This document shows, piece after piece, positions 24,200 through 35,696 of a DNA stretch of 64,000 bases (position 1 is the first letter of the stretch; each line of letters begins with the position of its first letter). A model generated the notes under the pieces. It was not told where the DNA came from. It saw only the letters and a list, made by a program, of their open reading frames with translations, and searched no databases. Made by a program: the position numbers and the translations under genes. The stretch comes from Epiperipatus broadwayi (lineage: Eukaryota > Onychophora > Udeonychophora > Euonychophora > Peripatidae), in assembly GCA_028023455.1 (NCBI GenBank), contig JAQFVV010006545.1, positions 686,001 to 750,000 of the forward strand. The letters run 5' to 3'.

Positions 24200-24299
24200 A
24201 GTTGTGTTCTGATCTATCGTGTCAGCCGCCTGATGGTGTTGATGCTAACCAAAAACACATTAATATAATGTTCCCAGGCTAGTGATTCTCTATTAATAT

Positions 24300-25065
24300 T
24301 GACTTCTTTTTTTTTTACAAATTTTACCTTCTTTCATTTTAAATTATTTTTCCCAAATAATATTTTTGACAATGGGACAATAATAGTTGTTTTTTAATTT
24401 TTATTGACAAGAGGGTCTTTTTTGGTGTATGTTCAAATAGTAATTTGGGTTTTTTAAATAGTATTACTGTTTTTTAAAATTTGATTGACAAAATTCAAGA
24501 GAGAGTGGGTTTTTAATGTATCTTTAAATAATAATTTACATTACTTTTATTGGTTTACATTTGATTGACAACAATTAGTGGGAGGAGTGTTTTTGTGTAT
24601 GATTAAATAATAATTTACACTTTTATTTTACATTTGATTGCCGACAACAATTATTGGGAGAAGGGTTTTTTTTGTGTATGTTTAAATAAAAATTTAAGTT
24701 ACTTTTATTTTACATTTGATTGACAACACCAATATTACTTTCTTTCATTTATAAATAATTTTTTCAAATAATATTTTTGACAATGAGACAATAATAGTTG
24801 CTTTTTATTTTTTCTTGACAAGAGGGTCTTTCTTGGTGTATGTTCAAATAGTAATTTGGGCTATGTTTAAATAATAATTTACCTTACGTTTATTGGTTTA
24901 CATTTGATTGACAATAATTAGTGAGAGGGGTGTTTTTGTATATGTTTAAATAATAATTTATGTTACTTTTACTTTACATTTGATTGACAACAATTATTGA
25001 GAGAAGTGGTGTGTATGCTTAATGCTTAAATAAAAATTTAAGTTACTTTTATTTTACATTTGATA
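24300..25065. repeat. Nested tandem repeats inside the TIR element
   Basis: The basic unit of about 80-100 bp contains CATTTGATTGACAACAATTA, a GAGAGxxG...TTTTGTGTATG stretch, and TTAAATAATAATTTA. It occurs about seven times. A higher-order duplication is also visible: the block with TCAAATAATATTTTTGACAA, AGACAATAATAGTTG and TTGACAAGAGGGTCTTT occurs at about 24350-24420 and again at about 24755-24830, 405 bp apart. Confidence 0.8.
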
Positions 25066-25644
25066 GAGGCCATTTGGAATCCTTCAAACAAGCTGCCCTT
25101 TACGAAGTGAACATTTCCATCGGCAAAAATGAGACTTACAAATGAAAGTCCAAAGATGTTTATGGACCTCAAGTCACATATATTTTCCACACAAACATCT
25201 TTTTTTTTTCAGCAAGATGTTTTTCTGCTGTAAAAATGACTGGCTTCCATGTCCGGCAATTCCCATATTTTCAAGTTTTCTGTGTGCGAATTAGCCATAT
25301 TCTTGATCTCGGAAAATTACTTGCTAAAACATGACTTAAAGCGTGATCATCAAAATATTGCACTACCCACCCTAATAGGGAATTTAGGAGGCTTACAGCT
25401 TTATGGGTAACAATTATGACACTGTTAAAACTGTTAAAAGGTAACAGTATATCAATTCATATGAAAAAAAGGCCCCAATGAAAATTTAAATAATTATGAC
25501 ACGATGACTTTAATATATCCTCGCATGATACTGTTACATAAAATACATAAGACAGCATTACAATATAGTTCATAACACAAACAACTACGGCATTTTCCTC
25601 TCTGCTTTTAGCATAGGAAAAAGCCACAGCATCAGCCACCAGCT

Positions 25645-25790
25645 GAGTTAACACTCTTTCTAGGTTATATCGTAGAAAGACGGTTTAACTCCAAGTTAAC
25701 ACTCTTTCTAGATTTTATCATAGAAAGAAGGCTTAACTCTTAGTTAACATTCTTTCTAAGATTTATTGTAGAAAGAGGGCTTAACTGCTT
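25645..25790. repeat. Three tandem 48-bp hairpin units
   Basis: AGTTAAC starts at 25646, 25694 and 25742, an exact 48-bp period. Each unit is itself an inverted repeat: AGTTAACA(C/T)TCTTTCTA on one side and TAGAAAGA followed by a short spacer and TTAACT on the other, around a 10-12 base loop. Changes between units are mostly in the loop. The array lies about 90 bp inside the right terminus of the TIR element. Confidence 0.88.
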
Positions 25791-25886
25791 GGGTGTGGCC
25801 ATGGAAATATCATATTTCTAGAAATTAAGCTAGTAATAGTGCCATCCCGTGTCTGACATGATAGATCAGAACACAACTTTCTGTTC

Positions 25887-28800
25887 TATCAAAAAGAAAT
25901 CTAAAGAACTTAAGTGCATAAATAATGTCACTGCCATTTAATCAATTTACCAGAAAAACTGGTCAAGTTAATTCATATGATATATGTATGAAATCATTAG
26001 TGGATACTCCTAAAAAACAAATATCTCATGATTAATTACTATAAGGATACATGTATTCTGCAATTATCCCAAATTAATAGCAACATGAAGAAAAGTATAC
26101 CTAGATTGCTGTGAATTTATATTTTCAGAAACTGAATCTTTGAAATGTAAAGTTTAAAAAAATGTAAATATAGACAAGGCACAGCTCATAACATTGGGAC
26201 TTCAGAAGCTGTTAATTTGGTTGCAACATCTTGCTTCCATTTTTATCTTCACACCAGATACAATGTAACGATTTTTAATTAATCAACTTAAAACATTATA
26301 TGCTTTTTTTAAATGAATTAATGCAACATATACTATATATGTTTAAATTTAAAGATTTATTATGAATATACAAACATATATCTGTATACGTAAAAGATAT
26401 AAGGGGCACTTTAAATAGCTCAACTTATGGCAAAAACTTTTCTTATATCTCTTATTTTTTTATAGAGAAACACGTAATGAAAAGGCAATGTAATCAAATA
26501 CTGAGAGGATGAAATTTAGCATTTTTTGCACCAATCTCTAAATTTAAAAGTTTGAAAACTATATGAGTATGTAAGTGTGTTTGTGTGTTACGTTTGTGTA
26601 GGGATGGGGGAGATAATATGCATATAAATTATATAAAAAGTATTAATATTTATGTTACATTCTAAATATTATGATGCAGGTGTAGCTAGTATGATTAACT
26701 ATTACAGATGTTAATTAAAAACTATTGTTTGGATATAGTACTCTGGTATCTCATACATTAATCTGTTAAAAAGCATTGAACTTAACATACATAATTTTCG
26801 TATATTAATAATTAAAAAAAATCACATAACAGAGATTTTGCATATAAAAGAATTTCATGCAGTATATCTTTCTGCTATAGTTACAAAGTGGGTTTAAATT
26901 TTAAAATATTCTCAAGAACTAATAAGGCTTTGAATTTTTCTTTTTAAAAGCAAGCCATAAACAACTGAGATAACTACTAATAATGGTCAATAAATGATAT
27001 TTTAGCTGTATTTGTCTGCAGGGTAAAACAAACGTGAAACAAAGATTCAAATTCTCACTTCTCAACAATTACAAAGTTTGGTGAGCAGTGTCCTCTTTTC
27101 TATTCTTCTTCGAAGGTTTGTTGGAATGATTTTGTTCTATAATGAGGTATTTAAAAGCAATTTACCTACTGTTTAGCAATACAGTTAGCTCTCTCTGCAT
27201 ATATATATATATATGCAAAGAAAGAATACAAACTCCAATCAGTGAAAAATTTTATCTAAGCATCCATTATTATAGCTATATTTTTTTAATCAATTAGAAA
27301 TAAGTAATAATTTAAAAATATTCGGAAAATTGGTCATCCGAACACTTTTCATTAGCTTATTTATTTAACAATTACAAGTCATTATTCTCTATTCGCCAAT
27401 TAACGATTTTTTTTGCTAAATATATTGTCTGACCTTTAATTTATAAAGTAGAAACTGTAGATAAAATTTATAATACCGCCTGAGATTATTTTACCGCTTT
27501 CTAATAAATGAATTATGATTAATTGAAAAAAAAAAACATTTCTTTATGCAATGTTCTCTAAGATCGCATTTATAAATTGAGATTAGCCTTTTACTAGTAT
27601 AATTACAAGGATTTACTTTTCAGATATACACAATTTTAATTAAACACTGTTTTATTTTTTTTCAGTCAGTTGTAAGTTCAAATTAATCTAGAGCAATGTT
27701 ATAATGTACGATCCATTAGCCACCTGTATTCCGTAGGCACCGTGTTTTTAGAAAACATATGTGACATTACCAACTAACAACTGTGACCCTATATAACTTA
27801 AATAGTGGACGTTTGATTTATTTCAATTAAAAAACAAAAGCAATATATTTATTTAATTAAATGATTATTAATTAAAATGATTTGTTTTATTTCTTCAGTA
27901 TGGTGGCACTTTCAAAATTATAAAATACTTATTCTGGTTGCTTTATAAATTTGAGTTTAGGATTTTAGAATTTTAAAAAAAAATCAAAATACAAATAGCA
28001 TTGCAACACAACAGTGTTAGAATAATTATTTTCTTTGATCTAAACCAAAGACAACTATTACTCTATCGTTTACTGCAAAAGATTGCATTTAGTACAGCTA
28101 GATGGAGTTACGTATTTGTATATTTTTTATCTATCATTTTCAGGAAAAATTGAAATATGTCCATTAGTCATGCAATTTGAATATAAAACTGAGGATAATG
28201 TGCCAAGGTTAAGGAGTGATATTTATTAACGGATGTGAATGTTTTGCAAGGAAAATAGTTTATTTAGAAATGACAGTTTATATTTGTGTAATAGGGATGC
28301 TAGGCTACTGAAAATTAAAGAGTATGTATATATTTGAATATAAACTGATGAAATTGATAATTTTGGATGGGCATGACGGTAAAGTGAAAATGTAAAGAAA
28401 TATAAAAAAGAGATATTGTCATATCTCACTTTGCCTTCAAATAATATAGTACAGATTTCTTTCTTATCGCGATAGGATCGAGTATTCATTGCCACTAACC
28501 AATATATATAAATCATGCACAGCCAATAGCAAGAACTGGCTAATAAGCAATGACTCCCACTGAATTCGAATGTCTCCATTAAGATTGGGGATCTGGTAAT
28601 AAATATGCAGTCTTTTTGAAGGTAAGGGAAAGAATGACTGTCAAACCTAAAATATAGCATGCATTCTCCAGAGAACAACTGTTAAATTTGAATGGCAGTA
28701 GCCTGATTCTCTTATATGGTTGAAGGAAACTCCTGCTAAGTTGATCAGCAGTGATGATTCTACAGACTATAGCTATCATTATAATGGTTAATACAGCAAG

Positions 28801-29000
28801 ACAAGTTCACATTTAGAACTGAATGCTGCCAGATCCAAAGCTGACTCAAGGCAAGCTATAAATGGAGATGGAATAGTTACCATACCTACTCATGAGGCAG
28901 TCTGTCAAGTACAGTTTGAAGTGGGTAGAAATCTATAAGGGCACATGCAATTTCTTCTTTAGCAGTTTACATTAGAACTAGGATCTATATCCTGAAACAC
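25887..29000. other. AT-rich stretch without supported gene
   Basis: The longest frame (28678-28226, minus, 150 codons) is rich in aromatic and hydrophobic residues, has no domain I recognise, and has no splice or start context that supports it. 28550-28990 is a little GC-richer and may hold an old repeat leading into the array that follows. A TATCGCGATA palindrome is near 28467. Confidence 0.45.
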
Positions 29001-29004
29001 AATT

Positions 29005-30245
29005 GCAGGCAGTGGTAAGTGTCAGATTCAGGAGTATAAGGCCCTCAAATTGATTTTAGTTTTTGTATTTTGGCACTTGGAATTTCTTCAGAACTTCTGA
29101 GCAATAAACCATTTTATTATTTTTTGTCCTTTGTGATTCAGTGCTGCAGTACAATGAAAGACTCTAGAATATAAGGTCTTTGGATCACTAATACACTTCT
29201 GGCACATAAACATATTTTGAACTCATGGGGAATAAAGTCATTTACTTGCCCTGCATGAGCTCCAGCAGTGATATAATATCGGATTAGAGATTGTACAGTT
29301 CTTGAATCAATTCCACTCCAAATATGTCTAGTGCTCAAACTTCTTGTGAACTCTAGAACAATAAAGCCATTCTATTATTTATTGCCTTATATGGCTTAGT
29401 ACAGTAGTAAAAATTGGACTCTGGAATGTAAGATCCTTGGGTTGATTCCATTTATGGTACTTTTGTCAAACTTTTTATGAACTCCTGAGCAATAAAGCCA
29501 TTCAATTTATTCACCCATTATTTAGTGCAGTGGAAGAATATCAGACATTGTTTTTTCTCAACATGAATTCCATCTATAATAGAGTATTAAGTTCCTAGAT
29601 AATAATATCCTTAGATCAATTCTAGTCATTTCATAGCTCAAACCTCTTATAAACTCCAAATAATAAAGGCATTTGATAAGTGTTGCTTGGGTTAGTGCAC
29701 TGCTAGAGAATCAGACTAGAGTGGAGGTTCTATAATTGATATCACTGTGGGCACTCTTAGTGCTCAAACTTATTATAAACTCATAAGCAATAAAGACATT
29801 TTATTATTTATTATCTTACATAGTTTAATGCAATGTTAACCTTTGAATTGTAAAGTCCTTGCTTTAATTGGTACTCAATTTTCTTAGGAACTTTAAAGTA
29901 ATAAAGCCATTCACTGTATTAAATATGTGCTGTATAGCATAGCTATGAAGTGTTAGACCCTGGAATGTAAGTTAGGATCATTGAAAATTTTACTTATGTG
30001 GTTTAGTTCAGTTGTAGAATGGTAGTCTTTGGAAAGTTTGGAACTAAGATCAATTTCAATTATGACATTTCTGGCACTCAAACTTCACATGAACTCTTGA
30101 ATAATAAAGCTGTTTCAATATTTTTATACTCTGTAGGATTTATTGCATGTGGCAGGGTATCAGATGTTGAAAGATACATTAAGTTTCTGGAATTTCCAGT
30201 ACTTGAACTTCTTATAAACGCTCTAACAATAAAAATATTCCAATA
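29005..30245 (+). repeat. Tandem array of tRNA-like units, about 9 copies
   Basis: AATAAAGCCATT or close variants recur at about 29104, 29230, 29361, 29492, 29661, 29789, 29900, 30103 and 30228, a basic spacing of 110-170 bp with one gap of about 200 bp. Between them each unit has TTAGTGCAGTGGTAGAAT-like sequence (RNA polymerase III A-box form), then GACTCTGGAATGTAAGGTCC, then TTGGGTTGATTCCA-like sequence (B-box form), then GGCACTTTTGGTGCTCAAAC and TTATGAACTCxTGAGC. The A-to-B spacing is tRNA-like. I read it as a tRNA-derived SINE that has amplified in tandem, strongly diverged. A 109-codon open frame (30019-30348) crossing the last units is incidental. Confidence 0.65.
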
Positions 30246-31710
30246 TTATAATGAAAAAAAATCAAGTCTGGATAAATCTTTGAATGATTTACATTTTAAA
30301 AGTGCAAGATGGATGAAAAATGAAACAAGAAATAAAAGACGTATTTAACATTAAGCTCAAAACAGTTCTATGCTACAAGCTAAAATAAGTTATATGCTAT
30401 AAAAAAGGTGGTGCTAAATAGTATGACAAAAGGAATGATAAAGAGAGTGAGTGTAAAAAATAGGAATATTATTTAAAATTATAGTAAATAATTGTGAAAA
30501 TGCAATTTATCCTTATATTAATAGATTCATGATAGTATCTAGAATATTTATAAGCTACTTACATATATTAAAAAAGTGAAGATTGTGTGGTAGATAAAAA
30601 TCACCTGCATTGTATACAAATTATTTTATATAAAAAATAAGAATAATAAGATTAGGAAAACAATTTCAAATACACTTTTTTTTTTAGTCAGGTAAAAATA
30701 ATATATGAATTAAAAGGCTTATGCATTATTCTAAGAGAACATGTCTATAAAATAATATTTAGAACGACTTGATAGAGTTATTAAAAGCAAACCTTTTAAT
30801 GTATCTATTAGTAATTAGTAATTGCAGTGCTTAAACTCGATAAAACTTATGATTAAAATGCACTATAATAGTAATATTGTTGTTTGCAATAAGTTTACAG
30901 TATTGGCAAAGAAGTTGAAATTAATAGATATGAAATATATGATTCCAGGAGAATAAATTAAGTACAAAATATATTTTTTATTTTTTAAAATATGAGATAT
31001 ATATGAGTATATTTTTTGTTTAATTGCAGTAAGAGGATGTGTTGAGTTGAATACATTGTAATGGACAGTTCACTATGCCTGGATTCGCATTTACCAACAC
31101 ACCAGATGTAACAGATGGGAAAATAACTTGTGGACTATGATACTATGCAGATGTAGCAATCTTGAGACTATAATTCAATTTGTCCTAATTTATTTCCCCT
31201 GATGACTCAGTCTGCAGAGACCTACCAGGTATGGAAGGGGAAAAGTTGCATCTAACTCTGTTGGACTTTGAGTCTTCAGGTAGAATGCTAATGAAAACCT
31301 GATGAAATGCTTAACCAATGATTGCATGCACTTTAATTGACTAGCTCTATCCATATTTAATAATATCAAATGCAATTTAGGTTAGTTTATCCACTTTCAC
31401 CCCTTTCTGATTCCACTATGGCCTAATATTCAAGCCCAGAGAGAATATTGCTTTTGACTCCCTTAACAGGTATGAACAGATACACACAGCCACTCCTGCA
31501 CCTATATAGAGGTTACAATTAGCATTTATTATATTTGTTTTACTTTACAACTTTTATATGACAAGAAAAATAGGTGTGTGTGCATGCATAATTGTTTATA
31601 AACTATGGAATGTCAGGACAACTCAATAAACCAGAGACCAGAATAATATAAACTCTTAAACATTTATTGACATTGATAAATAACATAAAGTATAATAACA
31701 ATAGTAATGA
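30246..31710. other. AT-rich stretch, possible old repeat at 31020-31500
   Basis: 31020-31500 is GC-richer than its flanks, including AACACACCAGATGTAACAGATG and a T-poor tract, which suggests a decayed insertion. I could not match it to anything else in the window. Confidence 0.35.
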
Positions 31711-31712
31711 TA

Positions 31713-31762
<50 letters not shown>
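31711..31762. repeat. (TA)n(TG)n compound microsatellite
   Basis: About 14 TA units pass directly into about 12 TG units. Confidence 0.95.
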
Positions 31763-34700
31763 CACATGTGAATTTCTACCATTCTATTAACTAATAATTC
31801 TCCAGATCCATCCCTTTTACCCATGGTAGAATCCATCTACATCTCTCATTCTTTACAAATCATAATTATATAGAAAAATAAACCTTAATAATTTAAAATG
31901 ATTGCATAATAAAAAATATGGAAAACATCAGTTATGTTTTATTACTTAGATATGTAAATTTTCTATATTAGTGACATCAAACTTGAAATCTTCTGGACAA
32001 TTTTGAAAAGCTCTCTGACTTAGTCACTGCATAATTATGATTATTATTTAATATATAGGGTATATGAGCATGAACTTTCACATAACCCACCACTCTCTAC
32101 TCTATCTCATAACACTGATACACTTGAACACATATATGTCAAAAAGATAAATAAGTTTTTTCTTTCTTATCTGTGACAGTGTAAATAACAAAAAGTATGT
32201 AATGATATTTTTTTTGCTTATTAGCTTTCAGTAATGTTTGTATATTTAATGTGCAGACAAGGCAAGTCTTTTTTTTTTTTAATATGGCTCAGAGATACCA
32301 AAAGATGGTCACCACCGCTTTGCATAATTTTTCACCATTGTCAAAAGTAAAGTAAATATATCTATAATAACTTTTATTAAAGGATATCTCAAAATTAAAT
32401 AGGGAAATAGCAAATAGTGAAATGTTATTGAAAAATTCTTGGATAGCTAAGAAAATAATGAGTTTTAGTGTGAGGTGAGGAAAGTCTGCTTTAATTTGGA
32501 CACACGTTGAGAGAATCTAACTCACTGGAAAAGGATATCATTATTTAAATTATAAGTAAGTCAAGTGCAAAAGAATGACAGAACCAGAAATGAGGCAGTG
32601 TCAAATTCATGAGAGAAAGAATATAGAGGCTATGGTTAGTATATTTTTTTATCATGCCTATAAAATATAATTTGAATATAAGCTGGGAAAATCCTAAACA
32701 GTTTTTAGGTTTTAATAAAATTTTAATTTTTGGATGACTATGTTATAGCAGACATAGATAAACCTCTAATATTGAGTGTGCAATGAGTCTCATGATACTT
32801 TTGGTTACACAGCAATAAAAATTCACAGTACCTTACCATGTGAAGGCTCTCAAATCTAATAACTAATGCTTTTTATATTTATAATAAAACAATAACTTCC
32901 TTATTTAATATGTAACTAAATAACCTCATTCATACATATATATATGTTTGTCTTTAAATCAAAGTTGGTATCTAACAGTATCAACTTAGTATTATATCAA
33001 TATTAAATCAATGAAATGTTTACTATTAGAAATATGATAGTAGACAATGAAAGTTGAATGATATTGGTTTATTTTAAATCCATAAAAACAATCAAAAATA
33101 AAAGATCAAATAGATGCACCTAAGCTGTAGTAGAAACTTTGCACATGCATAAGCACACTCAGACGTTGTAAATTATTTTGCATTTATGGCTTGAATGTGA
33201 ATAAAAAAGTTTGAAATTTATAGCATAAAAATTTAATAAATAAAAATATAGTAAAATTTATTAAATTGTTTTAATAATCAAGTTATTCTTCTGAATAATT
33301 TGCTTTTTCAGTAAATAACGTTGTTTTTATGAATTTAGTTTTAATAGGAAAACTTAAAGCAATTGTTTGTTTTTTATCTTAAATGTTTTTCAAAACAAGA
33401 TTAATAAAGTGATTAGGATTAATAATGATTAGAATCTGAAAGCAAAAATAACTGAAAATTGTTTTGATTTTCCAACAACGTCTTTATTAATTTTTAATTT
33501 GTGGTATAAGTTTAAAACTGATAATGGAAATATAAAGACTATTATTATGTGTTTTGAAATGTGTTAATTATTAGTCATAATATAGTCTTTTCCCTTGTGT
33601 GTTGTAAAGCCTACACAACAAAAAAAATATTTTGTTTAGTTAATAGGAGGGGTTTGTGTGTGTATGAAAAATAATTTAACCATCTAGCATTTTAATTTAT
33701 TGATTATATTTTTCACAGCCAAATAAATTTATATAATTTGGGTGAATAATTTAATAAAGATTAACTGTATTTTTCTCATAATCAGTTAATATGCTCTGAA
33801 TTATAAGTCATATTCAGATTTGAGATGGTAAATTTATTAGACTTGTAGTTTATAGAATGGTTTGATAATATTTTGTTGTATCCAGTTAACATAGTCTTGT
33901 TACAAATGTCTATGAAAATGCCTTATGGTGATATTATTTTGTATATCATAGCTTATGTAATGAATGGATATTATTGCCTTTATTCTTATGATTCAGTTTT
34001 ATTTAATGTTTGTTGTTGGATGTTAAGATTATACTTGATTTTTAGTACTTTTATTAATTAACTGTATATATGATGTATTTCAAGTATGGGATATTTAAAT
34101 TTTTAAATTTGGTCATATAGAATGGACACTTGTGTCATTCAAGAAGATGATCTTAAGTATTTGATGATGATTATTATTAAAGAGATTACCAGGAATTATG
34201 ATATTAGTTTACAATTAAGAAAGTTTTTAATATACTGATAAAAATAAATTAATTTCCAAAACATTTTATCCAAACTGAAAGCATGCATATACATATTAAT
34301 GCTGAAAAAGTATGTGTAATGGGTCCACAACATTCATTATTACAATAAATATAATAATTATTATCATAGTAAAAGAGGTTATGTACTTATTAAGTTGTAA
34401 TTAATTTAGTCAATTAGGAAATTATACTTAAGTACTAGAATAGTCAAATGTCACTAAATATAATATGTTTAGATATTCAAAGTAAGACAATTATAGAATC
34501 CAAATAGTTAAAAATAATAGCTTGAGAATTCAAGCTCAATTTGAAATTAACTATCAGAGAAAGTAATAGAATTTTTGTGGATAAATTAGAATGTAATATG
34601 TTATGACTGTATATATTTTGTATATAAGAAATGTGTTATTATATTTATTAAATTAATATATTCTCATGTATAATGTACAAAGAGCCTCATTTAATATGTA

Positions 34701-35215
34701 ACTCTGAATGATTCATAACTTTATAACATATTCTGGAAATAATTTTGATGAGTATAATCTAATGAGAAGAAAATGGGAGATAAATAAAGATGGATTGGAA
34801 AAAAATTGAAACAAGGTTGTTATTTATTATTGTTATACTTCTTATATTTAATATTATTGTGATAAGATTCTAGAATACATCATGCTCCTCCCAGAACATG
34901 AGAGTACATTTTAAGTGAGATTGAGATTTAAATTGAATTTTAATATTTTCCAAGTTTAGGGTGACAGACATCTAATTATTTTGAATAGCTAATTATTAAA
35001 TTAATTGATGTTTTCCATAAGTTATCTATTATTTAGCCTCCTAAAATTAACATTCTAAATATCACATTATATTTACTTTTATAATGTTAAATTCAACTAT
35101 TTGTTTAAATAATTACTCTCAACTAAATTTTAATATTGAGTTGGAAGTTAAGTAATTGTTCGCATTTGCATAATTATCCTTTAAATATTGGTTACAAATT
35201 TTTTAAAAAAGAAAT
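31763..35215. other. AT-rich stretch, nothing recognised
   Basis: No coding region, RNA gene or shared repeat was recognised. Open frames (for example 33873-34061) are short and hydrophobic. Confidence 0.5.
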
Positions 35216-35351
35216 AATTCTTTACTTTTTTTTTCTTCTCATATGTCATAGTATCGGCCGCGAACCCACAACCGTCTGCAACCAACTACTTGCTTGCAAG
35301 GCAGATGCGATGACCTCTCGGCTAACAACCCTTGACAAAATTCTTTACTTT
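35216..35351 (-). mobile_element. tRNA-derived SINE with 13-bp target duplication
   Basis: The perfect repeat AATTCTTTACTTT at 35216-35228 and 35339-35351 flanks a 110-bp insertion. Read on the minus strand the insertion starts GTCAAGGGTTG, has an A-box-like TTAGCCGAGAGGTCA, an anticodon-arm-like region with TGCCTTGCAAGCAAG, a B-box-like GTGGGTTCGCGGCC, and ends in GAAGAAAAAAAAA next to the duplication. The long stretch between anticodon arm and B box resembles a class II (long variable arm) tRNA. The T-stem does not pair well and acceptor pairing is imperfect, so it is not a functional tRNA gene. GC content is far above that of the surroundings. Confidence 0.8.
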
Positions 35352-35696
35352 GTTATTAAAAATTGTTATGTATACATTTAACTAGAAGAGTGAATATGAA
35401 TGTATACATAACAATTTTCTTTATAACTTATGAGAACTAAACAATAGGTCAAATCTTAGTAGATTATGAAGAGCAATTCAGAAATGTTATGAATTAATTT
35501 TATAAATATTTGACAGATTGATTGATAAATAAGTGTATGGATGGAAGGGTGGATGAATAAATAAATAGGTAGTAGTTACAAAAATTGATAAAATTGAATT
35601 GTGATGTTAAATATTTATATGCCATCTAGATGAGTTTCAAACTTTTTGAATAGTAACATATTAATAAAAGTTGACCAATTTTAAAATATATTCATC
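35352..35696. other. Short AT-rich spacer
   Basis: Nothing recognised between the SINE and the next LINE copy. Confidence 0.5.

Larger units (their letters stand above)
24200..25878. mobile_element. Terminal-inverted-repeat element, 1679 bp, non-autonomous
   Basis: The left end AGTTGTGTTCTGATCTATC continues to GTGTCAG. The right end (25853-25878) is its reverse complement with one mismatch in 26 bases. A perfect 8-bp duplication, TTCTGTTC, flanks both ends. An 8-bp duplication is known for hAT and P superfamilies among others, but the terminal bases do not match the usual CAGGG/CAGTG start, so I leave the superfamily open. There is no transposase frame: the longest open stretch (25654-25457, minus) is 65 codons without motif. 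The inside is dominated by nested tandem repeats on the left and three tandem hairpins near the right end, both typical of non-autonomous elements with subterminal repeats. Confidence 0.85.

Noticed and set aside
23895-24282. Three overlapping frames of 81-116 codons with poly-Leu, poly-Thr/Ala and poly-Tyr/Cys
   Set aside because: All come from the compound trinucleotide repeat, which keeps every forward frame open. There is no domain outside the repeat.
28462-28472. TATCGCGATA palindrome as a core-promoter element
   Set aside because: A single occurrence with no gene start nearby. Probably chance.
28226-28678. 150-codon minus-strand open frame
   Set aside because: Aromatic and hydrophobic composition typical of A/T-rich noise, no recognised motif, no conserved neighbour, and it overlaps another frame.
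30019-30348. 109-codon plus-strand frame
   Set aside because: Runs through the last units of the tRNA-like tandem array and is not conserved between units.
31199-31230. CTGATGA followed by a CTC...GAG hairpin, hammerhead-like
   Set aside because: The required GAAA after stem II is absent (ACCT instead).
35229-35338. Functional tRNA gene
   Set aside because: A- and B-box forms are present, but the T-stem and acceptor stem pair poorly, there is an A-tail, and a target duplication flanks it. It is a SINE or retropseudogene.
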